64,000 nt of DNA from Arthrobacter sp. PAMC 25486 (lineage in GTDB: Bacteria > Actinomycetota > Actinomycetes > Actinomycetales > Micrococcaceae). Each line of letters starts with the position of its first letter. The first letter of the stretch is position 1. The notes beneath the pieces were generated by a model that ran no database searches, was not told the DNA's origin, and saw nothing but the letters and a program-made list of their open reading frames with translations. Shown one piece after another: positions 8,427 through 16,367 of this stretch. The stretch covers positions 2,440,439 through 2,504,438 of the forward strand of contig NZ_CP007595.1 in NCBI RefSeq assembly GCF_000785535.1, written 5' to 3'. The position numbers were made by a program, and so were the translations under genes.

Positions 8427-9307
8427 ATCCCTGCGATCCGCTCGTCCACGGATTCATTCAGATCGTCAAGTGTGTCCAGAGCTTCAAGGAAGGCTCGATC
8501 CGATTCAACAGCAGGAAGGTCCTTGGCACGCAAGAATTCAGGTTCCACTGTCTTGGGCACGATGCCAGCGGCATCCAATTCATCTTTAACCTCGGACGCA
8601 GGGATGCCTCGAATGGATGCCACAGTCTCAACTGTGATCACGCCTTGCTCATAGCCGCGGATGGCGCGAGTGAGCAGACGCTGAGGTGCTCGGGTCCGGG
8701 AAGAATCAGCTTGAAGTGTCCGGTACTGGTCGAGCCAGCCAAATTGGGTGGCCAACCCCGGAGTACGGAGAACCATCCATTCAGCTTTGGTCTGGGCGCC
8801 GATAAATCCCGCCGAGCACAGGGCGATTGCAGCAATGGCAGGGGACACGAGGAATGTCTGCACGACGGACGAAAGGTGCGCCAGGGATATTTCTCCTGCC
8901 GTACGATCTCGCAGAAACCACCGAAGAGAATCCTCGGGAACGAGCAGATGCCGTGCGAATGCATCGGCACGCTGCTCCCGGAACGCGCGGGCAACAGGCA
9001 CCTGTTGGTCGTAGTCCGTCCAGTCACGGAATATTGCGTGGGAGAGTTCGTGGGCGAGCGTGCTTCGTTGCCGCATCGGGTGATTCGTTTTGGCTACGCC
9101 AATGAATGTCGCTTCGCTTTTCGGGTCGAACATTGTGAGGCCATGTTCTCCACCATTTGCCTCTACTTCCAAGACAGCTACATCAATGTCCAGGCGGGTT
9201 TCAATCAGTGCCACCAAATCATTCAGCGGCCACACCCCAAGCCCATGGTCCAACCGGAATTTAGCAGCGGCAGCCCTGCCGTCTTCTTCAGCTGAAAGCC
9301 TGCTCAT
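8423..9307 (-). CDS. ImmA/IrrE family metallo-endopeptidase
   Basis: A 294-residue protein with a zinc protease signature. HELSH spans residues 86-90 and a downstream EQRADAFARHLLVP supplies the third ligand (near 111). This matches the COG2856 / ImmA-IrrE group, whose members cleave partner repressors after damage or infection signals. The C-terminal half (about 150-294) is not recognised and may contact the PIN protein or the repressor. The gene starts two bases after the XRE stop and overlaps the PIN gene by four bases. Cleavage of the XRE protein as the trigger is inferred from the known ImmA-ImmR logic. Confidence 0.85.
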   Translation of the reverse strand: MSRLSAEEDGRAAAAKFRLDHGLGVWPLNDLVALIETRLDIDVAVLEVEANGGEHGLTMFDPKSEATFIGVAKTNHPMRQRSTLAHELSHAIFRDWTDYDQQVPVARAFREQRADAFARHLLVPEDSLRWFLRDRTAGEISLAHLSSVVQTFLVSPAIAAIALCSAGFIGAQTKAEWMVLRTPGLATQFGWLDQYRTLQADSSRTRAPQRLLTRAIRGYEQGVITVETVASIRGIPASEVKDELDAAGIVPKTVEPEFLRAKDLPAVESDRAFLEALDTLDDLNESVDERIAGM

Positions 9308-9309
9308 GC

Positions 9310-9633
9310 CTAAATTGCCTGGGAATCCAGGTAGGCGTTGAGATCCGCAAACTGCAGAAGCCTGTCACGCATGACCGACATCTGGGACCCATCGGTAGCC
9401 CGGGGCGCGCAGAGCACCCGGGAGGCTGCACCGGATCCGGTCAATTGCGCCAGGGAAACGCCCGTTCCTCTGGCAATGTCAACCAGCTCGCTGGTCTTTG
9501 CCACGCGATCACCGGAAACGATTCGGGAAAGTGTCGACTGAGAAATTTCCGTCAGGTCAGAGAGCTGCCGCTGGTTCAAACCGGCAGTCTCGTAGGCTGT
9601 TTTTACGCGTCCCCCCACACTGGTCGCGTCCAT
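9310..9633 (-). CDS. XRE-family helix-turn-helix regulator (predicted antitoxin/repressor)
   Basis: A 107-residue protein with a Cro/C1-type HTH at about residues 8-60 (LNQRQLSDLTEISQSTLSRI, then VSGDRVAKTSELVDIARGTG). The C-terminal tail of about 40 residues has no known domain. It is first in the operon with the protease and PIN genes, the usual place for an autorepressor or antitoxin. The ATG at 9633 follows AAGGAG, which directly abuts an inverted operator-like repeat (9645-9671), consistent with autoregulation. Confidence 0.85.
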   Translation of the reverse strand: MDATSVGGRVKTAYETAGLNQRQLSDLTEISQSTLSRIVSGDRVAKTSELVDIARGTGVSLAQLTGSGAASRVLCAPRATDGSQMSVMRDRLLQFADLNAYLDSQAI

Positions 9634-9644
9634 GGCACATCTCC

Positions 9645-9671
9645 TTGAATCAAAATTTCAACTTGATTCAA
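9645..9671 (-). promoter_or_regulatory. Operator-like repeat of the XRE/ImmA/PIN operon
   Basis: Two 9-base sites, TTGAATCAA (9645-9653) and TTGATTCAA (9663-9671), are exact reverse complements of each other with centres 18 bases apart. Each is itself a near-palindrome. The inner one touches the ribosome binding site of the XRE gene, so bound repressor would block the promoter or translation start. Confidence 0.6.
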
Positions 9672-9814
9672 TCGTAGCACCGCGCGCGGACACGAACGCG
9701 AGAATTCTGCAGCCGGGTCTCCCAGTGGAAACCGCCGCTGACCGTTCACCGTCAACGTAATACACCCCTTGGCTCCCACCGTCACTCGGATTCGAAAGTC
9801 TTCAGCACAAGCCG

Positions 9815-9980
9815 CTCTCCTAGAGCGACCGCTCAAACGGTGCTCGCAGTCGTCGACGCCGGTGAGCCTCCGCTCCAGCTCTTCCTCGGCAACTATCCAC
9901 TCGACGTCGCGAAAACCGACTACACGCGACGCGTCGCCGCGTGGGAAGCTTGGAACGACATCTCGGTCGCGGCAGTCTGA
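9815..9980 (+). pseudogene. Remnant of a short-chain dehydrogenase (C-terminal part)
   Basis: The frame ending in TGA at 9978-9980 reads TAQTVLAVVDAGEPPLQLFL then GNYPLDVAKTDYTRRVAAW. This matches the C-terminal end of NAD(P)-dependent short-chain dehydrogenases (PPLRLFLG… and a final Trp-rich helix). No start codon or Rossmann glycine motif is present upstream, so only the tail remains. A second, different SDR tail lies at 11214-11417, on the other side of a frameshifted gene. The rest of 9672-10040 holds nothing else I can identify. Confidence 0.6.
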
Positions 9981-10040
9981 ACTACGTCGTCTCGGCATTC
10001 CCTGCCCGCGATCAGACTGGACAGATGAGCGGAGCGCTAC

Positions 10041-11215
10041 ATGAGCAACCCCCGGCGACGTGATCGTCGGCTGTTCGAGCGTTTCAAGACAAACTTCGCC
10101 CGGCTCGAACCGCCGCACCGGCTGCCCGGCATTGATCTGGCCCGCGGGTTCGCGGTCTTCGGCATGTTCGCAGCGCACCTCACCGTCATCACGCCGTTGG
10201 AATGGGGCCGGGGTGAGACGTGGTCGGGCATTGTCTCTGGCCGTTCATCTATCCTGTTTGCCACCCTCGCCGGTGTCTCCTTGGCGCTCGTCACGGCTGC
10301 CGCGACTGCCCGGAAGAACAATTACGATGCACCGACCCGACTGTGGGGAACACGGACGCAGCTCGTGCTTCGGGCCATACTCATCTGGGTCCTCGGCATC
10401 ATCCTCGACGGACTCGAGGTTCCAATATTCGTCATCCTGCCTACGCCATCGTCTTCCTGATTGGCATACCGCTGCTGCGTCTGCCTGCGAGCACCCTGTT
10501 CGTGCTCGCCATGCTGCTGGCCCTGACCATGCCCTTTGTCGTCATGGCGATCGACTACAACGTGGCAAACAGCTCCGACCAACAGGAAATCGAGGATGCC
10601 CTGCGGATACTGGGCTGGAACTACCCATTTCTTCTGTGGACGGCTTTCATCGCCGCGGGGATGGGTGCCGGCCGAGTGCTAAGCGCAGGTCCCCATCGCG
10701 CCTGGATCCTCCTCGTTGTCGGCGCGGCGTTCTCATTTGTCGGCTACGGAATTATCGGCCCGATAGGCAATCGGGTGATTGCATCAGACAGCTTCGTCAA
10801 CGAAGAGGCTTGGTCGGATGCATGGATCCAGTCGGTGATGCAAGACGGACCTCACTCCTCAGGCATCGGAGAGGCTCTCGGTTCGGGCGGCTTTGCACTG
10901 GCAGCGATCGGAGTGTGCATGCTGATCTGCGCGACTCCAATGCGTTGGCTGCTCTGGCCCATCCGAGCCGCCGGATCGATGCCGCTGACAGCTTATGTGT
11001 CGCACATCATCATCTGGGCGGTGTGGATTTCGGTCGAGGGCGGGCGCGACCCGAATCTCGACGAGTGGACCGACTTCCGAGAACTTGCCCCCTTCTGGCC
11101 TATGACCGTCGGGGTGCTCATCGGTTGCTCATCGTGGGCAGCGCTGGCCGGCAAGGGGCCGATGGAGGCGCTGCTGGGTGCACTGACTTCCGGCCGGCAA
11201 CTCCGACGCACCTGA
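10041..11215 (+). pseudogene. Frameshifted multi-pass membrane protein, DUF418 / HGSNAT-like acyltransferase
   Basis: The first frame (10041-10460) begins at ATG 10041 after GGAG and encodes LPGIDLARGFAVFGMFAAHL, the N-terminal motif of the DUF418 / heparan-alpha-glucosaminide N-acetyltransferase-like family, plus two or three membrane helices. The rest, with at least five more helices ending around 11215, continues in another frame. Adding one G after 10439 would join them as …FVILAYAIVFLIG…. So there is a single-base deletion: a pseudogene, or a sequencing error. The family transfers acyl groups across membranes or is uncharacterised. SDR remnants on both sides support decay. Confidence 0.7.
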
Positions 11216-11417
11216 GCACATCCGCCACGCCACCCAGAAGGGCGATCCCGCCCGCGCCGCCCAGGCCCTCACCACCGCGGTGGATTCTCCGGAAACACCT
11301 GCATTGCTGCTGCTGGGGACCGATGCCTTGCGAGCCGTGCGCGGAGTGCTCACGGCGCAGCAGGCAGTGATCGATGAATGGGAAGAACTGTCCGAGGGCA
11401 CGGACTTCCCTGCTTAG
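11214..11417 (+). pseudogene. Second short-chain dehydrogenase C-terminal remnant
   Basis: The frame ending at TAG 11415-11417 reads GDPARAAQALTTAVDSPETP, then LLLLGTDALRAVRGVL and a closing Glu/Asp-rich helix. This fits the last 65 residues of SDR oxidoreductases (GDP-KAA-AL … LLLG-DA). There is no start or nucleotide-binding motif before it; it begins at the very stop of the frameshifted membrane gene. From 11418 to 11598 I see no gene, only the ribosome binding site of the next one. Confidence 0.6.
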
Positions 11418-11598
11418 GTGACGGTGCACAGTGCCGGGCCTGCGCTGGGAGGCGCGGGCCCGGCGTCGTACATGAATCCGCCACTTGGCGGGCATTTGGC
11501 CACGTTTACGGACCGGGTGGCGGTCGCGGTAGCCCGAGGATCTTGCGAGTATTGGACCAAGCCGCAACGTCGCGGCGATCCGACCACCGGAGGCCCTC

Positions 11599-12561
11599 AT
11601 GCAAAACTTAGTCGCTCCCCCGTTCGATCCTGAACTCAATGCCGCCCTTGAGCTCGTTACCGAGGTCATTCCATCAACTCTCACTCCCGACATGATTCCG
11701 CTTATGCGGCAAATGCCGGTGGATCCGGCACTGGATGAACTTGTCACCAGCGTCGGAGCAGTACATGAAGAACGCACCATCCCCGGTTACGAGGGTGAGG
11801 AAATCGTCGTTTCGATCTACCGCCGCCCCGAGCAGACAACGGCGGGTCCGGGGATTTACCACATCCACGGCGGCGGCATGATTATCGGCAACCGTTTTTT
11901 GGGAGTCCAAGACTTTCTCCCGTACATCGCCAGCCACGGGGCCGTTGTGGTGAGCGTCGAGTACCGTTTGGCCCCCGAGTATCCTGACCCCGTCCCGGTC
12001 GAGGACTCCTATGCCGGGCTGGTGTGGACTGCCAACAACGCGGAAGAACTTGGCATCGATCCAACCCGCCTTGTTGTCGCGGGCGCATCCGCAGGCGGTG
12101 GGCTGTCAGCGGGAGTCACCCTCCTTGCCCGCGATCGAAAGGGCCCTGCCTTGCGTGCATCGTTGCTGATATATCCGATGCTCGATGACCGCAACGAAAC
12201 AGTCTCATCTCACCAGATTCAAGGTATCGGGGTATGGGACCGCACCAGTAATTTCACCGGCTGGAATGCTTTGTTGGGCGACAAACGCGGCACCGATGAA
12301 GTTTCGATTTATGCTGCCCCTGCACGTGCTGAGGATCTCTCAGGCCTGCCACCCACTTTTCTGGATGTAGGCAGTGCCGAGGTTTTTCGCGATGAAAACG
12401 TCGCCTATGCCTCCCGAATCTGGGCTGCAGGCGGTGTCGCAGAGCTGCATGTGTGGCCCGGAGGTTTTCACGGTTTCGACGGCTTCGCCCCACACGCACA
12501 GATGTCGATCGCCATGGTCGAGACACGGCACCGCTGGCTCAAACGGATGATCTCGGCCTGA
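11599..12561 (+). CDS. Alpha/beta hydrolase (HSL-type esterase)
   Basis: A 320-residue hydrolase of the hormone-sensitive-lipase / alpha-beta hydrolase fold-3 family. The oxyanion motif HGGG is at 90-93, the nucleophile elbow GASAGG at 162-167 (Ser164), a probable acid in the PPTFLDVGSAEVFRDE region, and the catalytic His in GGFHGFDGF near residue 290. Such enzymes cleave short-chain esters; the natural substrate is unknown. The start ATG 11599 has CGGAGG close upstream. It is followed after 62 bases by a PucR-type regulator, which could control it. Confidence 0.88.
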   Translation: MQNLVAPPFDPELNAALELVTEVIPSTLTPDMIPLMRQMPVDPALDELVTSVGAVHEERTIPGYEGEEIVVSIYRRPEQTTAGPGIYHIHGGGMIIGNRFLGVQDFLPYIASHGAVVVSVEYRLAPEYPDPVPVEDSYAGLVWTANNAEELGIDPTRLVVAGASAGGGLSAGVTLLARDRKGPALRASLLIYPMLDDRNETVSSHQIQGIGVWDRTSNFTGWNALLGDKRGTDEVSIYAAPARAEDLSGLPPTFLDVGSAEVFRDENVAYASRIWAAGGVAELHVWPGGFHGFDGFAPHAQMSIAMVETRHRWLKRMISA

Positions 12562-12572
12562 GACTACACGAC

Positions 12573-12605
12573 TGTTGACCCTGTCCACCTATGATGGGGT
12601 CAACA
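12573..12605 (+). promoter_or_regulatory. Inverted-repeat operator before the PucR-type gene
   Basis: TGTTGACCC (12573-12581) and GGGTCAACA (12597-12605) are perfect inverted repeats flanking TATGAT (12590-12595), a plausible -10 box. The site starts 19 bases before the likely start codon of the regulator, which suggests autoregulation. Confidence 0.5.
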
Positions 12606-12623
12606 GCGATGTAGGGGATGTCA

Positions 12624-13640
12624 ATGAAGGAACTTGCTGGCAGACTGAGCGCGTTGGACCCTGAAGCGAGCGAAACGCTCAAAGTCATTACGTACTTCGA
12701 CAAACTCGTCGACGGCCGCGTCGGCCACGAAGGAATGCTGCGCGGAGCGGCAGTTCTTTGCGGGAGCCCGATCGGCTACCGCCGCGCTGGCCAGGACAAC
12801 GGCCGGCGCTTTGCCGCCGATGGCACCGAAATGGCAGCGGGCCCGTCGGGCGTCTGGCCAAACACGACAGCAGATGAAGGCGCCATCGTCTGGCTGGAGC
12901 GGGCGGGCTCACTTCATGCCAACGATCCCATGGTCCTTGAGCGGCTTGCGATTGCACTGTCCATCACCACCATGCGCCTGGATACATTGGCGCCCGCCCG
13001 GCGTGCCATCGAAGTCTTGCTTTCTGGCGACGCCAGTCCTGAAGAGTGCGAAGAGGCAGCCGCACGCCTCTCCCTTGGCACACACGAACCGACATATGCG
13101 ATCGCTATTCCAGCGGCTGTCCCGATCGCCCAGTCACTGGCCCACACGCTGGTTGGGACACGGCTCGGAGTGGTTCGTGCAGTTTTGGCGTCTGGTGACA
13201 CCACTTCGGCATCCCGCGCGGGCATTGGCATTGCAGCCCAGACTCCCATTGCCATACGTGAGTCATGGCGGTCAGCTCTCATCGCACTTCGCCTCACCGA
13301 CACCGAACAACCCGTACTGAGGGCCTCCGACCTCGGTGCACTTCTTGTGTTGGCCGATGCAACTGATCAAAACACCATTCGACATCCGGATGTATCTGCA
13401 ATTGAGTCGCTGCTCGGCATTCAATGGACAGTACCCCTGCTGAGGGGTCTTGCAGGAGGAGCCAGCCGGCGGAGCCTTGCGACTCAGGCTGGCGTACATC
13501 ATTCGACCATGGGCGTCCGGCTGGATAAGCTGCCCGAAACGCTTGGCTACGACCCGTCGACGCCGTCCGGCCGCACCAGGCTTGATGTCGCGTTAATGTT
13601 GCACCGCCTGACCAACGCCAAATTCGACGACGGCAGCTGA
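12624..13640 (+). CDS. PucR-type helix-turn-helix transcriptional regulator
   Basis: A 338-residue protein. The C-terminal 65 residues carry the PucR HTH pattern (SLATQAGVHHSTMGVRLDKL, then LGYDPSTPSGRTRLDVALML). The middle is a loosely similar GGDEF-like/CdaR region. I chose ATG 12624 over ATG 12618 because GGGG lies six bases before it but abuts the earlier codon. PucR regulators often respond to nitrogenous or aromatic substrates. The adjacent hydrolase or the operator at 12573-12605 may be its targets. Confidence 0.75.
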   Translation: MKELAGRLSALDPEASETLKVITYFDKLVDGRVGHEGMLRGAAVLCGSPIGYRRAGQDNGRRFAADGTEMAAGPSGVWPNTTADEGAIVWLERAGSLHANDPMVLERLAIALSITTMRLDTLAPARRAIEVLLSGDASPEECEEAAARLSLGTHEPTYAIAIPAAVPIAQSLAHTLVGTRLGVVRAVLASGDTTSASRAGIGIAAQTPIAIRESWRSALIALRLTDTEQPVLRASDLGALLVLADATDQNTIRHPDVSAIESLLGIQWTVPLLRGLAGGASRRSLATQAGVHHSTMGVRLDKLPETLGYDPSTPSGRTRLDVALMLHRLTNAKFDDGS

Positions 13641-13750
13641 CGGCCTGAGGCTCCGCGGGCAGGATCTTTTCCACCATGATGAGGTGTTCCCCAGTCGTCG
13701 CCACAATCGTGGGCGCATGTCGCCATTGCATACTCGTCGACGTTCACCTT
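13640..13750 (-). pseudogene. Remnant of a pRiA4b ORF-3-like gene
   Basis: Read on the minus strand with one frameshift, this stretch gives DDW then EHLIMVEKILPAEPQA. That closely matches DNWEHLIKVEKVLPAEPQA of the intact neighbour (14337-16154), and the DNA is also clearly alike (about 13640-13710 against 14540-14610). It is a short, frameshifted fragment of a second paralogue, left by duplication or recombination. Confidence 0.6.
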
Positions 13751-13829
13751 CCGAAACTTAACTTTCTTATTCGGGTTGTGTGGGCAAATTTCTGGTGCTT
13801 CTCTCGATGACTGGAGGATAATCTCCTGC

Positions 13830-14324
13830 ATGTCCAGCAGGGAGATTGGTAAGCAAGAAGCACAAGAACCGGCAACTCGCGCTACAACACAAGCCGAAGT
13901 GCCCTTCACGCTGCCGGAAGCCATGACCGGCAGGGCGAGCCCCGCGAAAGCAGCAGTCGGCGACAAACCCGTCTTTGCATACATCGCAAGCCTGCCGCAG
14001 CCGCAGCGCGGCGTCGCCGAAGCGGTCGATGCACTGGCAGCCAAGACTTTGCTTGGCCTCCAACGCTCCGTGAAATGGGGGATGGCCTACTACGGCATCG
14101 GTGACGGGTGGTGCTTCAGCTGCGGCGGCTTTGTTGGCCATGTAAAGCTCATGTTTATCAATGGTGCTTCGCTCGAACCGGTGCCGCCGGTGACACCGGT
14201 TGGGATGGGTAAGTTGACTCGGGGCGTGGAACTCAAATCCGTCGACGACATCGACGAACGCCAAATCGCAGCATGGATGAAAACAATCACGTCCATGCCG
14301 GGCGTTGGAAGCAAGAAGCGCTGA
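13830..14324 (+). CDS. DUF1801 domain-containing protein
   Basis: A 164-residue protein. After a variable N-terminus, residues about 48-155 form a DUF1801 (YdhG/YjhX-like) domain: KPVFAYIASLPQPQRGVAEA, SVKWGMAYYG, VGHVKLMFINGASL, and a final DERQIAAWMKTI helix. The family is compact and widespread, with no firm biochemical role. The ATG at 13830 is preferred. A GGAGG lies somewhat far upstream, so a start further upstream in the same frame (13776) is possible. It runs convergently towards the pRiA4b-like gene. Confidence 0.75.
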   Translation: MSSREIGKQEAQEPATRATTQAEVPFTLPEAMTGRASPAKAAVGDKPVFAYIASLPQPQRGVAEAVDALAAKTLLGLQRSVKWGMAYYGIGDGWCFSCGGFVGHVKLMFINGASLEPVPPVTPVGMGKLTRGVELKSVDDIDERQIAAWMKTITSMPGVGSKKR

Positions 14325-14336
14325 GCCTGGGGTCAG

Positions 14337-16154
14337 TTAGAACAGGTAGGCGAGGTCCTCATTGAGCTCAGCCTTGTCGAAGGCCCTGTGGTCAAGGGTC
14401 TCGCCCGGCGAAAGCTCCAGCCAGTCTCGATACCGGCGGTGTTCCTCGTGCTTGGGATCATTGATGGCCTCAATGAGGTTTTCCCAGCCCCAGATACCGC
14501 CGCAATCCTCGGCAGGACCGCGGCCGCGGCCACCGGTGCAGCGCACAACCGGGGCCTGGGGTTCGGCCGGCAGGACCTTCTCCACCTTGATGAGGTGCTC
14601 CCAGTTATCACCGAAATCGTAGGTGTAGACCATGGAATCACCCTCCGCAGGCAGCACCTCGCCGAGCGTGTAGGCGTTTTCGTCCAGGTCCCGCTTGCCG
14701 AACATGTCGGGCTCCGGGATACCGTAAACAGCTCCCCCGGGGCCGCCAACCTGGAAGCCGTGGAGGTGGTAACTCTCCCACTCGAAGGAGTTTTGCACGA
14801 TGGTGTGTATGTCTCCGAGAGGCACGTCCGAGCGCACCAGCAGCCGCCGCCAGATGGGAGGCGACGCGCGGTTGATGGACACCTTCAGCTGGTAGATCGG
14901 AGCGTTGGGGTTCTTCTTCTTGCCCTTGGATTTCCTCTTGGCAGGTTCGACGGCGGTCGGGAACGGGTCATACTCGTTGGCGCTGAAGTCGGGGTCTTCA
15001 TCGTCCTCCTGGTCCTCGTAGGCCCTCTGGGTGACGGCGACGGCGGCGCGCACCATCGCGGGCGGCACCGAAATGGTGCCATCCAAGGTGACCAGGCCCA
15101 GCTCGGCGAGTTCAGCCATGCGGTCCCGAAGATGCCGTGCCGCGGTTTCGTCGAGGCCCAACGCTTGCAGGCTGATGGGATCGGAGAGGGCACCGATCGG
15201 GACGGGCACCCCGGTGCACGCCGCATAGAGAATCGCCGCCTGCGCAGCAGCGGCCTGCCCCACCCAGGGTGCCCAGTCCTGCTCCCCAAAAACCGCAACG
15301 GAAAGGAAGTTGGTAATGAACCCACCCAGAGTCTCGCGTCGTTCCGGGTGGCCGGGTTGAAGGATCCTCTGGGCGGACGGGGTGGGCCACACTTTTGTGG
15401 AGCCGATCTCGATGAGCTGGGCCGATTCCAGCGCCGCCCACATCTTGGCCAGCATCGGGACCTCATACATGGATTTCACGATGGGAACTTGGCCCTGCGG
15501 CAAGTTCTTCCGGTCAAAATACGGTACCTGTTCCCGCTTCGCGTTGGCCTTTGCACCCGTGGCTGCAACACCAACTGCGGCGGCGGCCGCCTCAATGTCC
15601 TTCAGTTTCAAGGCGCCGGTGGAGGTCACCGCCGCACCGGGACCGATCCACCGGAGCAGGGCTTCCATGCGTTGCGCGAGCGGCGTGGCCTCGAGCCCGG
15701 CCAGTTCCTGTTCCGGGGTCAGATCCGGCTGGTCAATGTCCGGGAAGACCGGTTCATCGTCCTCGTAAAACAGCCCGGAGACTGTCTCGAATTCTTCCTG
15801 CGTGCCGGTCCACAGCTTCGTTTCCTCCAGGAATGTCAGGTACGTCCGAATCGCCACAAAAACGAATTCGACGTCCTCCTCAACCTGGGCTGTGACGAGG
15901 GTGGACATGGCCTGGCCAAACGGGAGTGGTGCAAAGCTGGTGATATCCGACGCCGGCGTCTGCTCGAAATAGATGATGGCCAGTTTGCCGACAGCCTCGA
16001 GCAAATCCTGGACTGCCCCGTCCGGAAGCCCGTCCATCGTGTTGCACCACGTGGCGAATGCGGGTGTGACGGCGTCCACGGCACGGATGGCGCGCAGTTC
16101 GCTGACCGACGTGGAGACCCTCTGATTCTTGTTGCCCTTGGAATTCTTAGCCAT
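14337..16154 (-). CDS. pRiA4b ORF-3-like (PF07929) family protein
   Basis: A 605-residue protein. The C-terminal ~180 residues are a plasmid pRiA4b ORF-3-like domain (IYQLKVSINRASPPIWRRLL, then TYDFGDNWEHLIKVEKVLPA and GWENLIEAINDP). The first 420 residues are helical and unassigned; a Lys-rich linker (KRKSKGKKKNP) joins the two parts. The function of PF07929 is unknown; members are often found on mobile elements. ATG 16154 is chosen, though an in-frame ATG at 16172 exists and neither ribosome binding site is strong. A degraded paralogue lies at 13640-13750. Confidence 0.8.
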   Translation of the reverse strand: MAKNSKGNKNQRVSTSVSELRAIRAVDAVTPAFATWCNTMDGLPDGAVQDLLEAVGKLAIIYFEQTPASDITSFAPLPFGQAMSTLVTAQVEEDVEFVFVAIRTYLTFLEETKLWTGTQEEFETVSGLFYEDDEPVFPDIDQPDLTPEQELAGLEATPLAQRMEALLRWIGPGAAVTSTGALKLKDIEAAAAAVGVAATGAKANAKREQVPYFDRKNLPQGQVPIVKSMYEVPMLAKMWAALESAQLIEIGSTKVWPTPSAQRILQPGHPERRETLGGFITNFLSVAVFGEQDWAPWVGQAAAAQAAILYAACTGVPVPIGALSDPISLQALGLDETAARHLRDRMAELAELGLVTLDGTISVPPAMVRAAVAVTQRAYEDQEDDEDPDFSANEYDPFPTAVEPAKRKSKGKKKNPNAPIYQLKVSINRASPPIWRRLLVRSDVPLGDIHTIVQNSFEWESYHLHGFQVGGPGGAVYGIPEPDMFGKRDLDENAYTLGEVLPAEGDSMVYTYDFGDNWEHLIKVEKVLPAEPQAPVVRCTGGRGRGPAEDCGGIWGWENLIEAINDPKHEEHRRYRDWLELSPGETLDHRAFDKAELNEDLAYLF

Positions 16155-16367
16155 GGCACCATGCTTCCACATTGGGCCAAGTCGCACCCAGTCCGGGGCA
16201 TGTAAAGAAAACGCCGAAAACTTTAAACATCGCGCGAACACGCAAAGAACCTTTCAATGGTTATCCACAGGTACTGCCTTGCTGTAGCTTCTGCCGGCTT
16301 CCGTGTCAGACCCTGCGAGTAGCTTCTGAAACATAGGAACATCGCAAGATTCGAAAGAGGTTTGCTC
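16155..16367. promoter_or_regulatory. Divergent intergenic region with a perfect DnaA box
   Basis: This 213-base A/T-richer gap separates the divergent pRiA4b-like and DUF1016 genes and must hold both promoters. It contains TTATCCACA (16261-16269), an exact DnaA box. No -35/-10 pair is clear. Confidence 0.35.
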
